Positions 35,641 through 44,974 of a stretch of 64,000 nt of DNA are shown in pieces; position 1 is the first letter of the stretch; every line of letters begins with the position of its first letter. A model generated the notes under the pieces. The model saw only the letters and a list, made by a program, of their open reading frames with translations. It was not told the origin of the DNA and searched no databases. The DNA is from Candidatus Amarolinea dominans (lineage in GTDB: Bacteria; Chloroflexota; Anaerolineae; SSC4; Amarolineaceae), in assembly GCA_016719785.1 (NCBI GenBank), contig JADJYJ010000017.1:124001-188000 (forward strand), given 5' to 3'. The position numbers and the translations under genes were made by a program.

Positions 35641-36410
35641 ACCGCCTGCCGATTGTGCTCATGCTGGCCCTGCTGCTCAGCGCGTGCAGCGGCACCCCGC
35701 TCGAAACCCCCGCGCCGCAGCACTTCACCATTGCCGGCTCCACCAGTGCGCAGCCGCTGCTGGCGTCGCTGACCGCCGCCTACCATCAGCAGCATCCGCA
35801 CATCTCCTTCGATCTGCAGCCGGTGGGCAGCGCGCTGGGCCAGGCCATGCTGGCGAACGGACAGGCCGACCTGGCCGTCTCCTCCTGGCTGACCAGCACC
35901 GAGTTGCCGGGTTTGCAGGTCATGCCCATCGCCGTCGACGCCGTGACCGTCATCGTCCATGCACGCAACCCGATCACCAACGTCACCCTGCTGCAGTTGC
36001 GCGACATCTACCGGGGGCGCCTGCTCGACTGGCAAGAAATCGGCGGCCGCAGCGCGGAGATCATCGTCGTCAGCCGCGAAGACGGCTCCGGCACACGAGC
36101 CTTCTTCGAGGAGCACGTCATGGGGGATCAGCGCGTCACCCTGACCGCGCTCGTCATGCCCAGCGAAGAGGCCGTGCGCGCCTACGTCGCCTCGCACACC
36201 AACGCCATCGGCTACGCCTCCCTCATCGGCGAGACCGGCGCCAGCGCCGACGTAAAGACGTTGGCGCTAGAGGGTGTGGTTCCCGAACTTGCCACGCTGC
36301 AGGCCGCAGGTTATCATCTCACGCGCACGATCTACCTGCTGGCGCATGCACCAGTCAAGCCGTCAGTGCAGCCCTTTTGGGAGTTTGCGCAGCGGATGAA
36401 GGCAGAATAG
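35637..36410 (+). CDS. PstS-like substrate-binding lipoprotein
   Basis: Protein of 257 aa. Lipoprotein signal ends in LLLSAC (about residue 17). The PBP-like fold has the PstS hallmarks FTIAGSTSAQPLL (N-terminal ligand loop), VNNL-equivalent VDAVTVIVHARNP, LRDIYRGRLLDWQEIGG and VSREDGSGTRAFFEEHV. It should bind phosphate or a similar oxyanion outside the cell. No pstCAB genes are nearby. The ATGA overlap with tgt indicates co-translation, an unusual pairing. Confidence 0.85.
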   Translation: MNRLPIVLMLALLLSACSGTPLETPAPQHFTIAGSTSAQPLLASLTAAYHQQHPHISFDLQPVGSALGQAMLANGQADLAVSSWLTSTELPGLQVMPIAVDAVTVIVHARNPITNVTLLQLRDIYRGRLLDWQEIGGRSAEIIVVSREDGSGTRAFFEEHVMGDQRVTLTALVMPSEEAVRAYVASHTNAIGYASLIGETGASADVKTLALEGVVPELATLQAAGYHLTRTIYLLAHAPVKPSVQPFWEFAQRMKAE

Positions 36411-36500
36411 AGGTTGGAGACCGGAGACCGGAGACCGGAAAAACTCCCTTCTTCCACGAAACCCGATCTCCGATCTCTGATCTCTGATCTCTGATAGCAA
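36411..36500. repeat. Palindromic GAGACCGGAGA/GATCTCTGATCTC repeat, left copy
   Basis: Purine-rich GGAGACC units followed by a central block with CTTCTTCCACGAAACCC and GATCTCTGATCTC units. The same modules occur at 46895-47100 with the central block inverted, and a short form at 54752-54779. Here it fills the gap between the PstS-like gene and the FtsK-domain gene. Confidence 0.7.
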
Positions 36501-36519
36501 CAAGAAAGGACGGGGCCCA

Positions 36520-39492
36520 ATGACTGTAGCCGAGGCCACTGACGAAGTTCGCACTCAATTTCAACGGCTGGCGCAAAGCGCGGCGCGGTTGCGCGCCTGG
36601 CAGGCCACCTATGTGGACGCGCTGGCCGCGCAGCAAAAGGCCGCCTTGCTCGAACTGGCGGCGACCTACGCCGGTCAGCGTGAGTCCGCGCAGGCCGGGT
36701 TTCGCCAACAGGTGACGGCGGCAGGCGCCGGGTTAGCCGGCGAGGTGGCGCAGATTCATACGCGTTGGCAGGCGGACCACGCAGCCGTGGCCTGGCTGGC
36801 CGGTTCCTGGCCCGCTGCGGCCGCCGAAGGTTACACTCCGCCCGCGCTGACGGCGCCCACACCCAGCAGTGTGCGCATCGGCCGCCTGCGCCTGGAGGGC
36901 GATCCCGGCGCGTGGGACATGCCCGCGTTGGCGCCCTTGCTCGGCCAATCGCACGTGCTCATCGAAGCCCGCGGCGACGCCGGCCGTGCAGCCGCCGGCC
37001 AGGCATTGCTGCAATCGGTGCTGCTGCGCCTGGTGTTGACCTGCCCGCCGCGCCGCGTGCAGTTGACGCTGTGCGAGCCGGGCGGCGCCGGCAGCCTGCT
37101 GGCCGGTTTCCTGCATCTGCCGCCAGAGCAGCGTGGGCCTCGCGTCTTCGTGCGGCCGGACGAGCTGAGCGCGCAGTTGGCGCAGATCAGTGAGCACATC
37201 ACGCACGTGGCCCAGGAGCGGCTGCGCAACGTCTACGCCACGGTGGAGGAGTACAACGCGGCCAACCCGGCCACGGCTGTACCCTATCGTGTGCTGGTGA
37301 TTGCCGGCCTGCCCGCCGGCTGCGACGAACGCACCTGGGCCGCCCTCCTGCAAGTCGCGCGCACCGGGCCGGCCGCCGGCGTCTACCTGCTGGCAACCCT
37401 GGACAGCCTGACGCCGCCCGCGCGCAACATCAACCTCGCCGACCTGACCGCGCAATGCACCCCGCTGCGCTTCACCGCCCCTGACTGTCTGGTCTGGCAG
37501 GACGCGGAGCTCGGCGAATTTGCTGTAACGCCCGACGCCCCGCCGCCCGCCGCACAGATGAACACCTGGCTGACCACGGCCGGCGCAGGGTTAGCGCGGA
37601 CAACGACGGCGCTGGACTTTGCACAGATCATGCCGCCGCCAGAACGGCGCTGGACCAGCAGCAGCCGCGACGGGCTGGAAATCCCCATTGGCCTGGACAG
37701 CACGGGCGCAGTATACCGTCTGCAGTTGGGCCGCGGCGTCATCCATCATGGCTTGCTCGGCGGCGCGCCTGGCTCAGGCAAATCGAACCTCCTGCACGTG
37801 CTGATCCTGCAACTGGCCCTGACCTATTCGCCGGACGAGGTCGAGCTGTATCTGTTGGACTTCCGTGAAGGCGTTGAATTTCAGGACTATGTGTCGTTAC
37901 CGCACGCGCGCGTGGTGGCGCTGGAAAGCGAGCGTGAGTTCGCACTGGGTATCCTGGATCGCTTGCAAGCCGAAATGACGGCGCGCAGCGACCGCTTCCG
38001 GCCGGTTGGTGTGCAGTTTCTTGCCGACTACGTCGGCGTGACGGGACGCCCATTCCCGCGCATCCTCCTCATCATTGACGAGTTCCAGGTCCTCTTCAGC
38101 GAAGAGGACGCGTTGGCGCGCAGGGCCAGCGAACGCCTGGACAGTCTCACCCGCCTCGGCCGCGGCTTTGGCATCCATGTTCTGCTCAGCTCACAGACGC
38201 CGACCATCTCCGGTATCCACAGTCGCACGCTGTACGAGCAGATGGGGCTGCGCATGGCGCTGCGCTGCACGCCGATGGTCTCGCAGGCCGTGTTGGGCGA
38301 CGGGAACGTAGCGGCCAGCCAGTTGAGCCAGGTCGGTCGGGCCATCGTCAACGACGGACTGGGCGCCTCGCACCAAAACCGCGAGGTGCAGGTCGCGCTG
38401 CTGCCCGCGGCCGAACGCCGCGCCGCGCTGGCCGCGGTGCGCACGCTGGCGCACGCGCGCAGCGATCCGGCAGCCGTCACCTTTACCGCGCGCGCGCCGG
38501 CGAGATTGGAAGCCAACCCCGAGCTGCAAACGGCCCTGACGCAAGGAGGGTCAGCCGCGCTCGACGACGGGGTGCAGATCTGGTTGGGCGAGCCAATCGC
38601 GCTCAAGGCGCCCACCGCGGCGCGCCTGGAACGCTACAAAGCCTCCAATCTGCTCATCATCGGCGGCGATGAAGATCAGGCGTTCGGCTTGCTCGTCGCG
38701 ACCGTGTTGAGTGTGGCCGCGCAAAGTGATCCCGCGCAGGCCCAGTTCCTGGTTGGCGACTTCACGCGGCCCACATCGCGCTACTTTGGGCTCTTTGGCC
38801 GCCTCAACCTGCCTCACCGCGTCGAAGTGCTGAATGCGCGCCAGTTACGCGGCCCTGATCCGGCTGCTCCACCCGCCGGCGCCAGCAGCGGCCCTGACTC
38901 GGCTGCTCCACCGGCCGGCGCCAGCAGCCCCGCACCGGGTCGGACCTCCCGCTTCGATTTCCCGACGCCGGCGGTGAACGCGCCGCCCGCCGCAATGCCG
39001 GCGGCCGCCACACCGCTGGACCGCCTGGAGGCGCTGATTGCCGAGCGTTCGGCGCAGATGGACAGCGGCATCGTACCGGATGGCCCGGCCATCTACCTGG
39101 CGCTGGCCGGCCTGCACGCCTGGCGCGACCTGCGGCCGGTGGATTTCAAATCTTCGCCTGCGGCCGAGCAGGTACAGCGCATCGCGGAGCGCGGGCCGGA
39201 AGTGGGCGTGCATGTCATCGCCTGGGCCGACAGCTACGCCACGCTGGAGCAGAGCTTCAAGCGCGGCGGCCCGGCCCATTTCGACCACCGCGTCATCCTG
39301 CGCGTGAGCGAGGGCGACAGCAACAATCTGCTGGGCAGTCCGCTGGCCGCGCGTTTGCCCGACGGCCGCGCGCTCTATCGCTTCGAAGGCGCCGCGCAGG
39401 GTGTCGTAGAGAAATTCAAGCCCTACGTCGTGCCCGTGGCGACCACCCTGGCTGCCCTGGTTGCGCAGATTCGTGATACAATGGGGGTGTGA
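36520..39492 (+). CDS. FtsK/SpoIIIE (EssC-like) multi-domain ATPase
   Basis: Protein of 990 aa without membrane segments. A coiled-coil N-terminus (about 1-90) is followed by three ATPase-like modules. The first is degenerate (about 130-300). The second is active-looking, with Walker A GGAPGSGKSNLL near residue 415, Walker B ILLIIDEFQVLF near 517, and FGIHVLLSSQTP. The third is degenerate (NLLIIGGDEDQAFGLLVATV near 700). A Pro/Ala-rich linker with a duplicated PAAPPAGASS unit splits the last module. This triple layout recalls EssC/EccC coupling ATPases of type VII secretion. It opens the block containing the DGR and WXG-like genes; AGAAAGGACG precedes the ATG. Confidence 0.85.
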   Translation: MTVAEATDEVRTQFQRLAQSAARLRAWQATYVDALAAQQKAALLELAATYAGQRESAQAGFRQQVTAAGAGLAGEVAQIHTRWQADHAAVAWLAGSWPAAAAEGYTPPALTAPTPSSVRIGRLRLEGDPGAWDMPALAPLLGQSHVLIEARGDAGRAAAGQALLQSVLLRLVLTCPPRRVQLTLCEPGGAGSLLAGFLHLPPEQRGPRVFVRPDELSAQLAQISEHITHVAQERLRNVYATVEEYNAANPATAVPYRVLVIAGLPAGCDERTWAALLQVARTGPAAGVYLLATLDSLTPPARNINLADLTAQCTPLRFTAPDCLVWQDAELGEFAVTPDAPPPAAQMNTWLTTAGAGLARTTTALDFAQIMPPPERRWTSSSRDGLEIPIGLDSTGAVYRLQLGRGVIHHGLLGGAPGSGKSNLLHVLILQLALTYSPDEVELYLLDFREGVEFQDYVSLPHARVVALESEREFALGILDRLQAEMTARSDRFRPVGVQFLADYVGVTGRPFPRILLIIDEFQVLFSEEDALARRASERLDSLTRLGRGFGIHVLLSSQTPTISGIHSRTLYEQMGLRMALRCTPMVSQAVLGDGNVAASQLSQVGRAIVNDGLGASHQNREVQVALLPAAERRAALAAVRTLAHARSDPAAVTFTARAPARLEANPELQTALTQGGSAALDDGVQIWLGEPIALKAPTAARLERYKASNLLIIGGDEDQAFGLLVATVLSVAAQSDPAQAQFLVGDFTRPTSRYFGLFGRLNLPHRVEVLNARQLRGPDPAAPPAGASSGPDSAAPPAGASSPAPGRTSRFDFPTPAVNAPPAAMPAAATPLDRLEALIAERSAQMDSGIVPDGPAIYLALAGLHAWRDLRPVDFKSSPAAEQVQRIAERGPEVGVHVIAWADSYATLEQSFKRGGPAHFDHRVILRVSEGDSNNLLGSPLAARLPDGRALYRFEGAAQGVVEKFKPYVVPVATTLAALVAQIRDTMGV

Positions 39493-39495
39493 ATG

Positions 39496-39594
39496 ATGCC
39501 GGAGCTCAGCCGATTTTATGGAATCATCATTCGGATGCGCTACAACGATCATCCACCGCCGCATTTTCAGAGGTATCTATGTTACTGGCTGTAA
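39496..39594 (+). pseudogene. Truncated DUF4160 gene remnant
   Basis: A 32-codon frame, MPELSRFYGIIIRMRYNDH..., matches the start of DUF4160 proteins up to the HPPPHF motif, then runs into RYLCYWL and stops. Family members are about 80-90 aa. It starts 3 nt after the FtsK stop and overlaps the DUF2442 gene start by 16 bp. DUF4160-DUF2442 pairs are common small modules; an internal deletion seems to have removed the rest. Confidence 0.6.
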
Positions 39595-39875
39595 CCAAGT
39601 TTTCTCTCATTGCTCCTTACACGCTTCGCCTCGAGTTCAACGATGGCGTGGTTAAAGAGGTTGACTTCTCCGCACAGTGGGCGCAGATGAGCGGCCCAAT
39701 TTTTCAACCGCTGCGCGATCCGGCATTTTTTGCGCAGGTGACGTTGCCACCCGACAGCGAAACCATCGAGTGGCCCAACGGCGCCGATCTCGCGGCCGAG
39801 TTTCTATACGAGGTTGGCGTACCGGTGCAGCCAAGTCGCACGCGACGGCATGCACAGCAAGAATTCCAAATGTGA
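39579..39875 (+). CDS. DUF2442 family protein
   Basis: Protein of 98 aa with the DUF2442 pattern: LRLEFNDGVVKEVDFSAQW, GPIFQPLRDPAFFAQV and IEWPNGADLAAEFLYE. The family is small, cytoplasmic and of unproven function; it is often paired with DUF4160 and considered toxin-antitoxin-like. The start overlaps the DUF4160 remnant. Confidence 0.8.
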   Translation: MLLAVTKFSLIAPYTLRLEFNDGVVKEVDFSAQWAQMSGPIFQPLRDPAFFAQVTLPPDSETIEWPNGADLAAEFLYEVGVPVQPSRTRRHAQQEFQM

Positions 39876-39996
39876 ACGGAATGGCTGCCCGTAAATGGGC
39901 CTGCGCTCCTCATTCGGGCGGTTTTGGCCCAAAATCCTCGAGATAGGCGGGCAGCAAGAGGGATTGTGAGCGTTGGAAAGCTACATTTGGAAATGC

Positions 39997-40189
39997 GGCG
40001 CCCCGTAGGGGCGCCTTGACTTGAGCGAGCGATGCCCCCCACACCCGTCGTCCCGTAGGGACGATTGAATGAGGCCGCCCCGAGCGCAATCCGTCGCCAT
40101 ACCACGACCGCGGGGGATGGATTCAACCGTCCCTACGGGACGGATACGGCTCGTGCGATGATGGCTAAGGTCAGGTGTCCCTACGGGAC
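39997..40189. repeat. Four short hairpins of the GTCCCTACGGGAC type
   Basis: Palindromes at 39997-40015, 40049-40063, 40127-40143 and 40177-40189 share a CCCGTAGGG or CCCTACGGG core. They begin the 1.66-kb gene-free stretch (39876-41537) between DUF2442 and the DGR target gene. Confidence 0.7.
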
Positions 40190-40206
40190 GCGTCGCGCCC
40201 ACCAGG

Positions 40207-40958
40207 ACGGCCGCCGCCGATTGAAATCGGCGTCTGATACAGCCGAAAACCTGCTCAAGCAGGTTCCAGGCGTGGCCGCCACCGATTGAAATCGGCGTCT
40301 GATACAGCCGAAAACCTGCTCAAGCAGGTTCAAGGCGTGGCCGCCACCGATTGAAATCGGCGTCTGATACAGCCGAAAACCTGCTCAAGCAGGTTCAAGG
40401 CGTGGCCGCCACCGATTGAAATCGGCGTCTGATACAGCCGAAAACCTGCTCAAGCAGGTTCCAGGCGTGGCCGCCACCGATTGAAATCGGCGTCTGATAC
40501 AGCCGAAAACCTGCTCAAGCAGGTTCCAGGCGTGGCCGCCACCGATTGAAATCGGCGTCTGATACAGCCGAAAACCTGCTCAAGCAGGTTCCAGGCGTGG
40601 CCGCCACCGATTGAAATCGGCGTCTGATACAGCCGAAAACCTGCTCAAGCAGGTTCCAGGCGTGGCCGCCACCGATTGAAATCGGCGTCTGATACAGCCG
40701 AAAACCTGCTCAAGCAGGTTCCAGGCGTGGCCGCCACCGATTGAAATCGGCGTCTGATACAGCCGAAAACCTGCTCAAGCAGGTTCCAGGCGTGGCCGCC
40801 ACCGATTGAAATCGGCGTCTGATACAGCCGAAAACCTGCTCAAGCAGGTTCCAGGCGTGGCCGCCACCGATTGAAATCGGCGTCTGATACAGCCGAAAAC
40901 CTGCTCAAGCAGGTTCCAGGCGTGGCCGCCACCGATTGAAATCGGCGTCTGATACAGC
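40207..40958 (+). repeat. 65-bp tandem repeat array, twelve copies
   Basis: A unit recurs every 65 bp, anchored on TTGAAATCGG at 40221, 40286, 40351 and so on to 40936. Copies are almost identical, varying chiefly at CCAGG/CAAGG. Each holds two hairpins, CCGATTGAAATCGG and AACCTGCTCAAGCAGGTT. There are no unique spacers and no cas genes, so it is not CRISPR. No consistent reading frame is evident. Confidence 0.93.
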
Positions 40959-40960
40959 GT

Positions 40961-41506
40961 TGGATTCATCCGACGCTCAACGTCGGATTCATCCGATGCG
41001 CAACGCAACGTCGGATTCACCCGATGCTCAAGCAGGTTCCAAACGTGGCACGCAACCTGCTTGAGCAGGTTTTCGATACCAGGCGTCGGATTCATCCGAT
41101 GCTCAACGCAACGTCGGATTCATCCGATGCGCAAGCAGGTTCCAAACGTGGCACGCAACCTGCTTGAGCAGGTTTTCGATATCAGGCGTCGGATTCATCC
41201 GATGCTCGACGCAACGTCGGATTCATCCGATGCGCAACGCAACGTCGGATTCATCCGATGCTCAAGCAGGTTCCAAACGTGGCACGCAACCTGCTTGAGC
41301 AGGTTTTCGATATCAGGCGTCGGATTCATCCGATGCGAAAACGCCGGATTCATCCGATGCGCAACGCAACGTCGGATTCACCCGATGCGCAACGTCGGAT
41401 TCACCCGATGCGCAACGTCGGATTCATCCGATGCGAAAACGCCGGATTCATCCGATGCGCAACGTCGGATTCATCCGATGCTCAACGTCGGATTCATCCG
41501 ATGCCT
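40961..41506 (+). repeat. Array of about sixteen CGGATTCATCCG hairpin units
   Basis: GTCGGATTCATCCGATG (or ...CACCCGATG) recurs about 16 times. Three larger units with AACCTGCTTGAGCAGGTT are interspersed, linking it to the preceding 65-bp array. It ends about 30 bp before the DGR target gene start and so forms its entire upstream region. Confidence 0.85.
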
Positions 41507-41537
41507 TCGACATCATTGATTGAAAGGAAGCGTCTCC

Positions 41538-43300
41538 ATGGCCAACAACCAAGATCTGCCCACCATCCTGCGCGCGGCCCTGCGCGCCTATGAGCAGGCG
41601 CGCGCCGTGCGTCTGCAAGCCGAACGCCAGGCGAGCGCACAGAAGGAACGCGCCACGGCCGAGATCAATGCGGCCGAACAGAGCGAGCGCGCCCGGCTGG
41701 AAGCCAGCCAGCGCGGTCAGCGCGCCCTGGCTGAGGCTGAACAGGCACGCCTGGGTGAGCTGGCCGCCGCGGTGACCGGCCTGGAAGAAGCGGCGCGCAC
41801 GGCCCTGGCCCAGGCTGGCCTGGCCCATATCGCCGGCGCGCCCACGGCCGTGGATGGCGCGCCAGCCAAAGCCCGGCGCGGCGACGCGGAGGTGAGCGAC
41901 CTCTTCGTGCAGGCCCAAACCGGCTACGTGGCGCTGCGTGAGGCGCTCTACCGCCTGGCCGCGGCCCAGGTGGAGGTTGGGCAGGGGGACGCCGGCCGGC
42001 AGACCTTGCAGCCCCTCCTGGCCGATGGCGCATCTCCCTTCTTCCCGGCCGCTGCTGCCCTTCGACGCGAGAGCTACCTGCGGCCCGCGCGCGAGGCCCT
42101 GGCTGCCCAGGCGTGGGAAACCGTGCGCGCCGCGCTGGCGCCCTGGCTCAAAGAGAACAAAACAGATGAAGAAGCCAGCGAACTGGAGCGGCAGAGCTAC
42201 CTGCGCCCGGCGCAGCAGGCGTTGGAGGCCGGGCAGTGGGAGGCCGTGCGCACGACGTTGGAACCCTGGCTGGAGAAACACAAAGAGGACGAGACTGCAC
42301 AAGCGGTCTACGGCGACAGCTATTATCGTCCTGGGACCTCTGCACTCGAAAAGAAACAGTGGACAGATGCGCAACAGATTTTCGATGCACTGGTGAAGTT
42401 CCGATCCAGCTTCCGGAATGCAAAAGACCTTCAGCGTATGAGCTACACCAATGCCGCCAAGACCGCATTGGATGCGGCGCGTTATGAGGAAGCACGTTCC
42501 CATGCTCTTGCGTGGCTCGCAAAGAACAAGGATGACGGGGAAGCACAGGGCTTGTTATGGGAAACGCACTTCCGTTCTGGGCAAGAGGCCTATGACAGAA
42601 AAGATTGGCGCACGGCCACGCTGCAATGGGCTCTCGCGGTGGGGCAGAAAGGCAACTTCAAGGATGTCGGTTCTTTGCTGAAGACTGCTTTGCATTGTTG
42701 GTTGGACCCGTTCGAGATCCGGGCGGCGATTTCTTGTACGGAGACAGCAAGCAGCGTCAGAGCCTTAACCTGTTTCGGATGAGTCGCGCCCCGGTGACGA
42801 ACAGCCAGTACAAAGCATTTGTTGATGCAACTCACCGTGAACCACCTTCACATTGGGCCAACGGTCTCATGCCGGCGGACAAAGAAAATCACCCGGTGGT
42901 CAACGTCAGTTGGGACGATGCGCAGGCCTTCTGTCAGTGGGCAGGGGTGCGACTGCCCACGGAGCAGCAGTGGGAAAAGGCGGCACGCGGTACGGATGGC
43001 CGCGCCTACCCCTGGGGCAACCAACCACCCTCCGGCGACCTCTGTAACTTCAACAACATCGTGGGCGGCACCACGCCGGTGGGCCACTATCCCAAAGGCG
43101 CCAGCCCCTACGGCCTGCTCGACATGGCCGGCAACGTCTTCGAGTGGTGCGAAAATCTCTATGAAGGCCAAAGTAATGTACGCGTGATACGGGGCGGCGC
43201 CTACAACATGGATGCATCGTGGGTGGGGTGCGCCTACCGCTACGGGCTCAACCAGAATTACCGGCTTGAGAACCGCGGTTTTCGGGTTGTGCGCCCCTAG
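41538..43300 (+). CDS. DGR target (variable) protein: coiled coil, helical repeats, FGE-sulfatase domain; frameshifted
   Basis: One gene read in two frames. Frame 1 (41538 to about 42719; open to 42782) encodes a coiled-coil N-terminus (about 1-90) and five ~41-residue helical repeats, several beginning SYLRPA. It then reaches WLDPFEI. Frame 2, from about 42720 to 43300, continues PGGDFLYGD, FRMSRAPVTNSQYKAFV, VNVSWDDAQAFCQWAG, RLPTEQQWEKAARG, DMAGNVFEWCEN and GFRVVRP. These are the formylglycine-generating-enzyme/C-type-lectin fold used by many DGR targets. Adding one C near 42720 restores FEIPGGDFLYGD, so a one-base deletion or assembly error is likely. The ATG has AAAGGAAG upstream. The last ~28 codons are the variable repeat. 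Confidence 0.85.
43214..43297 (+). repeat. DGR variable repeat (VR)
   Basis: Aligns without gaps to the template at 44975-45058. Bases 43221-43240 and 43276-43291 are identical to it; the stretch 43241-43275 has ten differences, nine at template adenines. It encodes the 3' end of the FGE domain, ending at GFRVVRP. The conserved block GGTTTTCGGGTTGTG followed by CGCCC is the likely initiation-of-homing sequence. Confidence 0.93.
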
Positions 43301-43509
43301 CTGTTGGGCCTCTGAACTCTGGCGCCTCTGGCCTCTGAAAAACGCTGGACCTCTGACCCGCTGGCTTGCTCCCGTGAGATACCCCCGAACCAGGTATCCC
43401 CCCCGTAAGGCGTTCCCTGCAACCAGGCTGCCGCAGGCGGCCAAATTTTTTTTCGCAAAAACCTCATTTGCTTTGGCGCTCACTGCCGTAATTCTTAGAG
43501 GAGCTGCCC

Positions 43510-44568
43510 GTGATCGAACAAGTAACGGGCTGTTATGCGGATGTCTGTCGCTGGGACAATGTTTACGCGGCCTACCGCCAGGCGGCGCGCGGCAAACGCG
43601 GCCGCGGCCCCGCGGCGCGCTTCGAATATCGCCTGGAGGACAACCTGGTGCGTCTGCAGGAGCAGTTGGCAACCCACACCTACCGCCCCGGCGCGTATGT
43701 CCATTTCTTCATCCATGAACCTAAGCGCCGCCTCATCAGCGCGGCGCCCTTCCGCGACCGGGTCGTGCATCATGCCCTGTGCAACATCATCGAGCCGGCG
43801 TTCGAGGCCAGCTTTATCAGCCACTCCTACGCCAACCGCGTGGGTAAGGGCACGCATCGCTGCCTGGACACATGCCAGCACTGGCTGCAGCGCTATCGCT
43901 ACGTTCTGCAGTGCGATCTGCGCCAATACTTTCCCAGCATTGACCATCGCATCCTGCAGCACACCCTCGACCGACGCATCCAGGACGGCGACCTGCGCCG
44001 CCTGATGGCCTTGATTTTGCGCAGCGGCGCCGGCGCGCTGGCCGGAGAGTATGACATGGTCTACTTCCCGCACGACGACTTGTTTGCCGTCAACCGCCCG
44101 CGCGGCTTGCCCATCGGCAACCTGACCAGTCAGTTCTGGGCCAACTGCTACCTCAACGAGTTCGATCATTTCGTGACGCGTGAGCTGGGCTGTTCAGCCT
44201 ACCTGCGCTTCGTGGACGATTTTTTGCTTTTTGCCGATGACAAGCGTACACTGTGGGCCTGGAAGCAGGCCGTCAGGGAACGGTTGGCGACATTGCGCCT
44301 GACCTTGCACGAAGGATCGGCGCAAGTGCGGCCCACGACCGAGGGAACCCGCTTTCTGGGATTCGTGCTATTTCCCAGTCACCGCCGACTCTTGCGGCGC
44401 AAGGGCATTCATTACTGGCGCCGGTTTCATCATCTGCTGGCTGACTATCACAGTCAACGCGCCAAACGCCCGCGGCTCGACGCATCGCTGCGCGGCTGGG
44501 TCAATCATGTGCGTTACGCCAACACCTGGGGCCTGCGCCGGGCGCTGGTCAAAGGAGTGCGACTATGA
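43510..44568 (+). CDS. DGR reverse transcriptase
   Basis: Reverse transcriptase of 352 aa, starting at GTG with AGAGGAG 6 nt upstream. The fingers/palm motifs YVLQCDLRQYFPSIDH (catalytic Asp) and LRFVDDFLLFADD (D236, D237) are intact. The motif that is usually QGxxxSP reads IGNLTSQ (from I202), which is diagnostic of DGR reverse transcriptases. It copies TR RNA with adenine-directed errors into cDNA that replaces VR. It is coupled to avd by a 4-bp overlap and follows the target gene by 209 bp of unremarkable sequence. Confidence 0.96.
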   Translation: MIEQVTGCYADVCRWDNVYAAYRQAARGKRGRGPAARFEYRLEDNLVRLQEQLATHTYRPGAYVHFFIHEPKRRLISAAPFRDRVVHHALCNIIEPAFEASFISHSYANRVGKGTHRCLDTCQHWLQRYRYVLQCDLRQYFPSIDHRILQHTLDRRIQDGDLRRLMALILRSGAGALAGEYDMVYFPHDDLFAVNRPRGLPIGNLTSQFWANCYLNEFDHFVTRELGCSAYLRFVDDFLLFADDKRTLWAWKQAVRERLATLRLTLHEGSAQVRPTTEGTRFLGFVLFPSHRRLLRRKGIHYWRRFHHLLADYHSQRAKRPRLDASLRGWVNHVRYANTWGLRRALVKGVRL

Positions 44569-44945
44569 GTCAGCCCGAGGCGGAACAGCCGCTCTTCACC
44601 AAAACTCCGGACTTTCTGGCCTGGTTGACGCTGGCCGTCAACAACTTTCCACGGCTGCACCGTCACACCCTGACGCGGCGTCTGTTGGATGCAACGCTGG
44701 ATTTCCAGGAGGCGATCCTGGATGCCAACAGTCGGCGTGGCCAGGCCCGGCTGGAGTGGCTCCTGGCAGCCGATGCTCACCTGGACAAGGTGCGGCTCTA
44801 CTTGCGCCTGGCCCATCGTCTCGCCTGGCTCAGCCCGGGTCAGTACGAACATGCCAGCCACCTGGTGGCCGAATTAGGCCGCTTGCTCGGCGCCGGGTTG
44901 AAATCAACCCGCGGCGCCATCGAAAACAGGCAGCAAACAGCCTGA
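44565..44945 (+). CDS. avd: DGR accessory protein Avd (four-helix bundle)
   Basis: Protein of 126 aa matching the bacterial Avd/S23-like helical bundle: TKTPDFLAWLTLAVNNFPR, RLLDATLDFQEAILDANSRR, DKVRLYLRLAHRLAWLSPGQ and YEHASHLVAELGRLLGAG. Avd forms a basic pentamer that binds the reverse transcriptase and template RNA and is needed for mutagenic homing. It overlaps the reverse transcriptase gene by 4 bp. The template repeat begins about 30 bp after its stop. Confidence 0.93.
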   Translation: MSQPEAEQPLFTKTPDFLAWLTLAVNNFPRLHRHTLTRRLLDATLDFQEAILDANSRRGQARLEWLLAADAHLDKVRLYLRLAHRLAWLSPGQYEHASHLVAELGRLLGAGLKSTRGAIENRQQTA

Positions 44946-44974
44946 AACCAGGCTGTTGTTGTAGGGGTCAGCGG

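Noticed and set aside
40207..40958. Regular repeat array as a CRISPR locus
   Set aside because: The whole 65-bp period repeats, so there are no unique spacers, and no cas gene is near.
42600..42790. Programmed ribosomal frameshift in the DGR target
   Set aside because: No slippery heptamer or downstream pseudoknot-like structure is evident at the frame switch. A missing C explains the data more simply.
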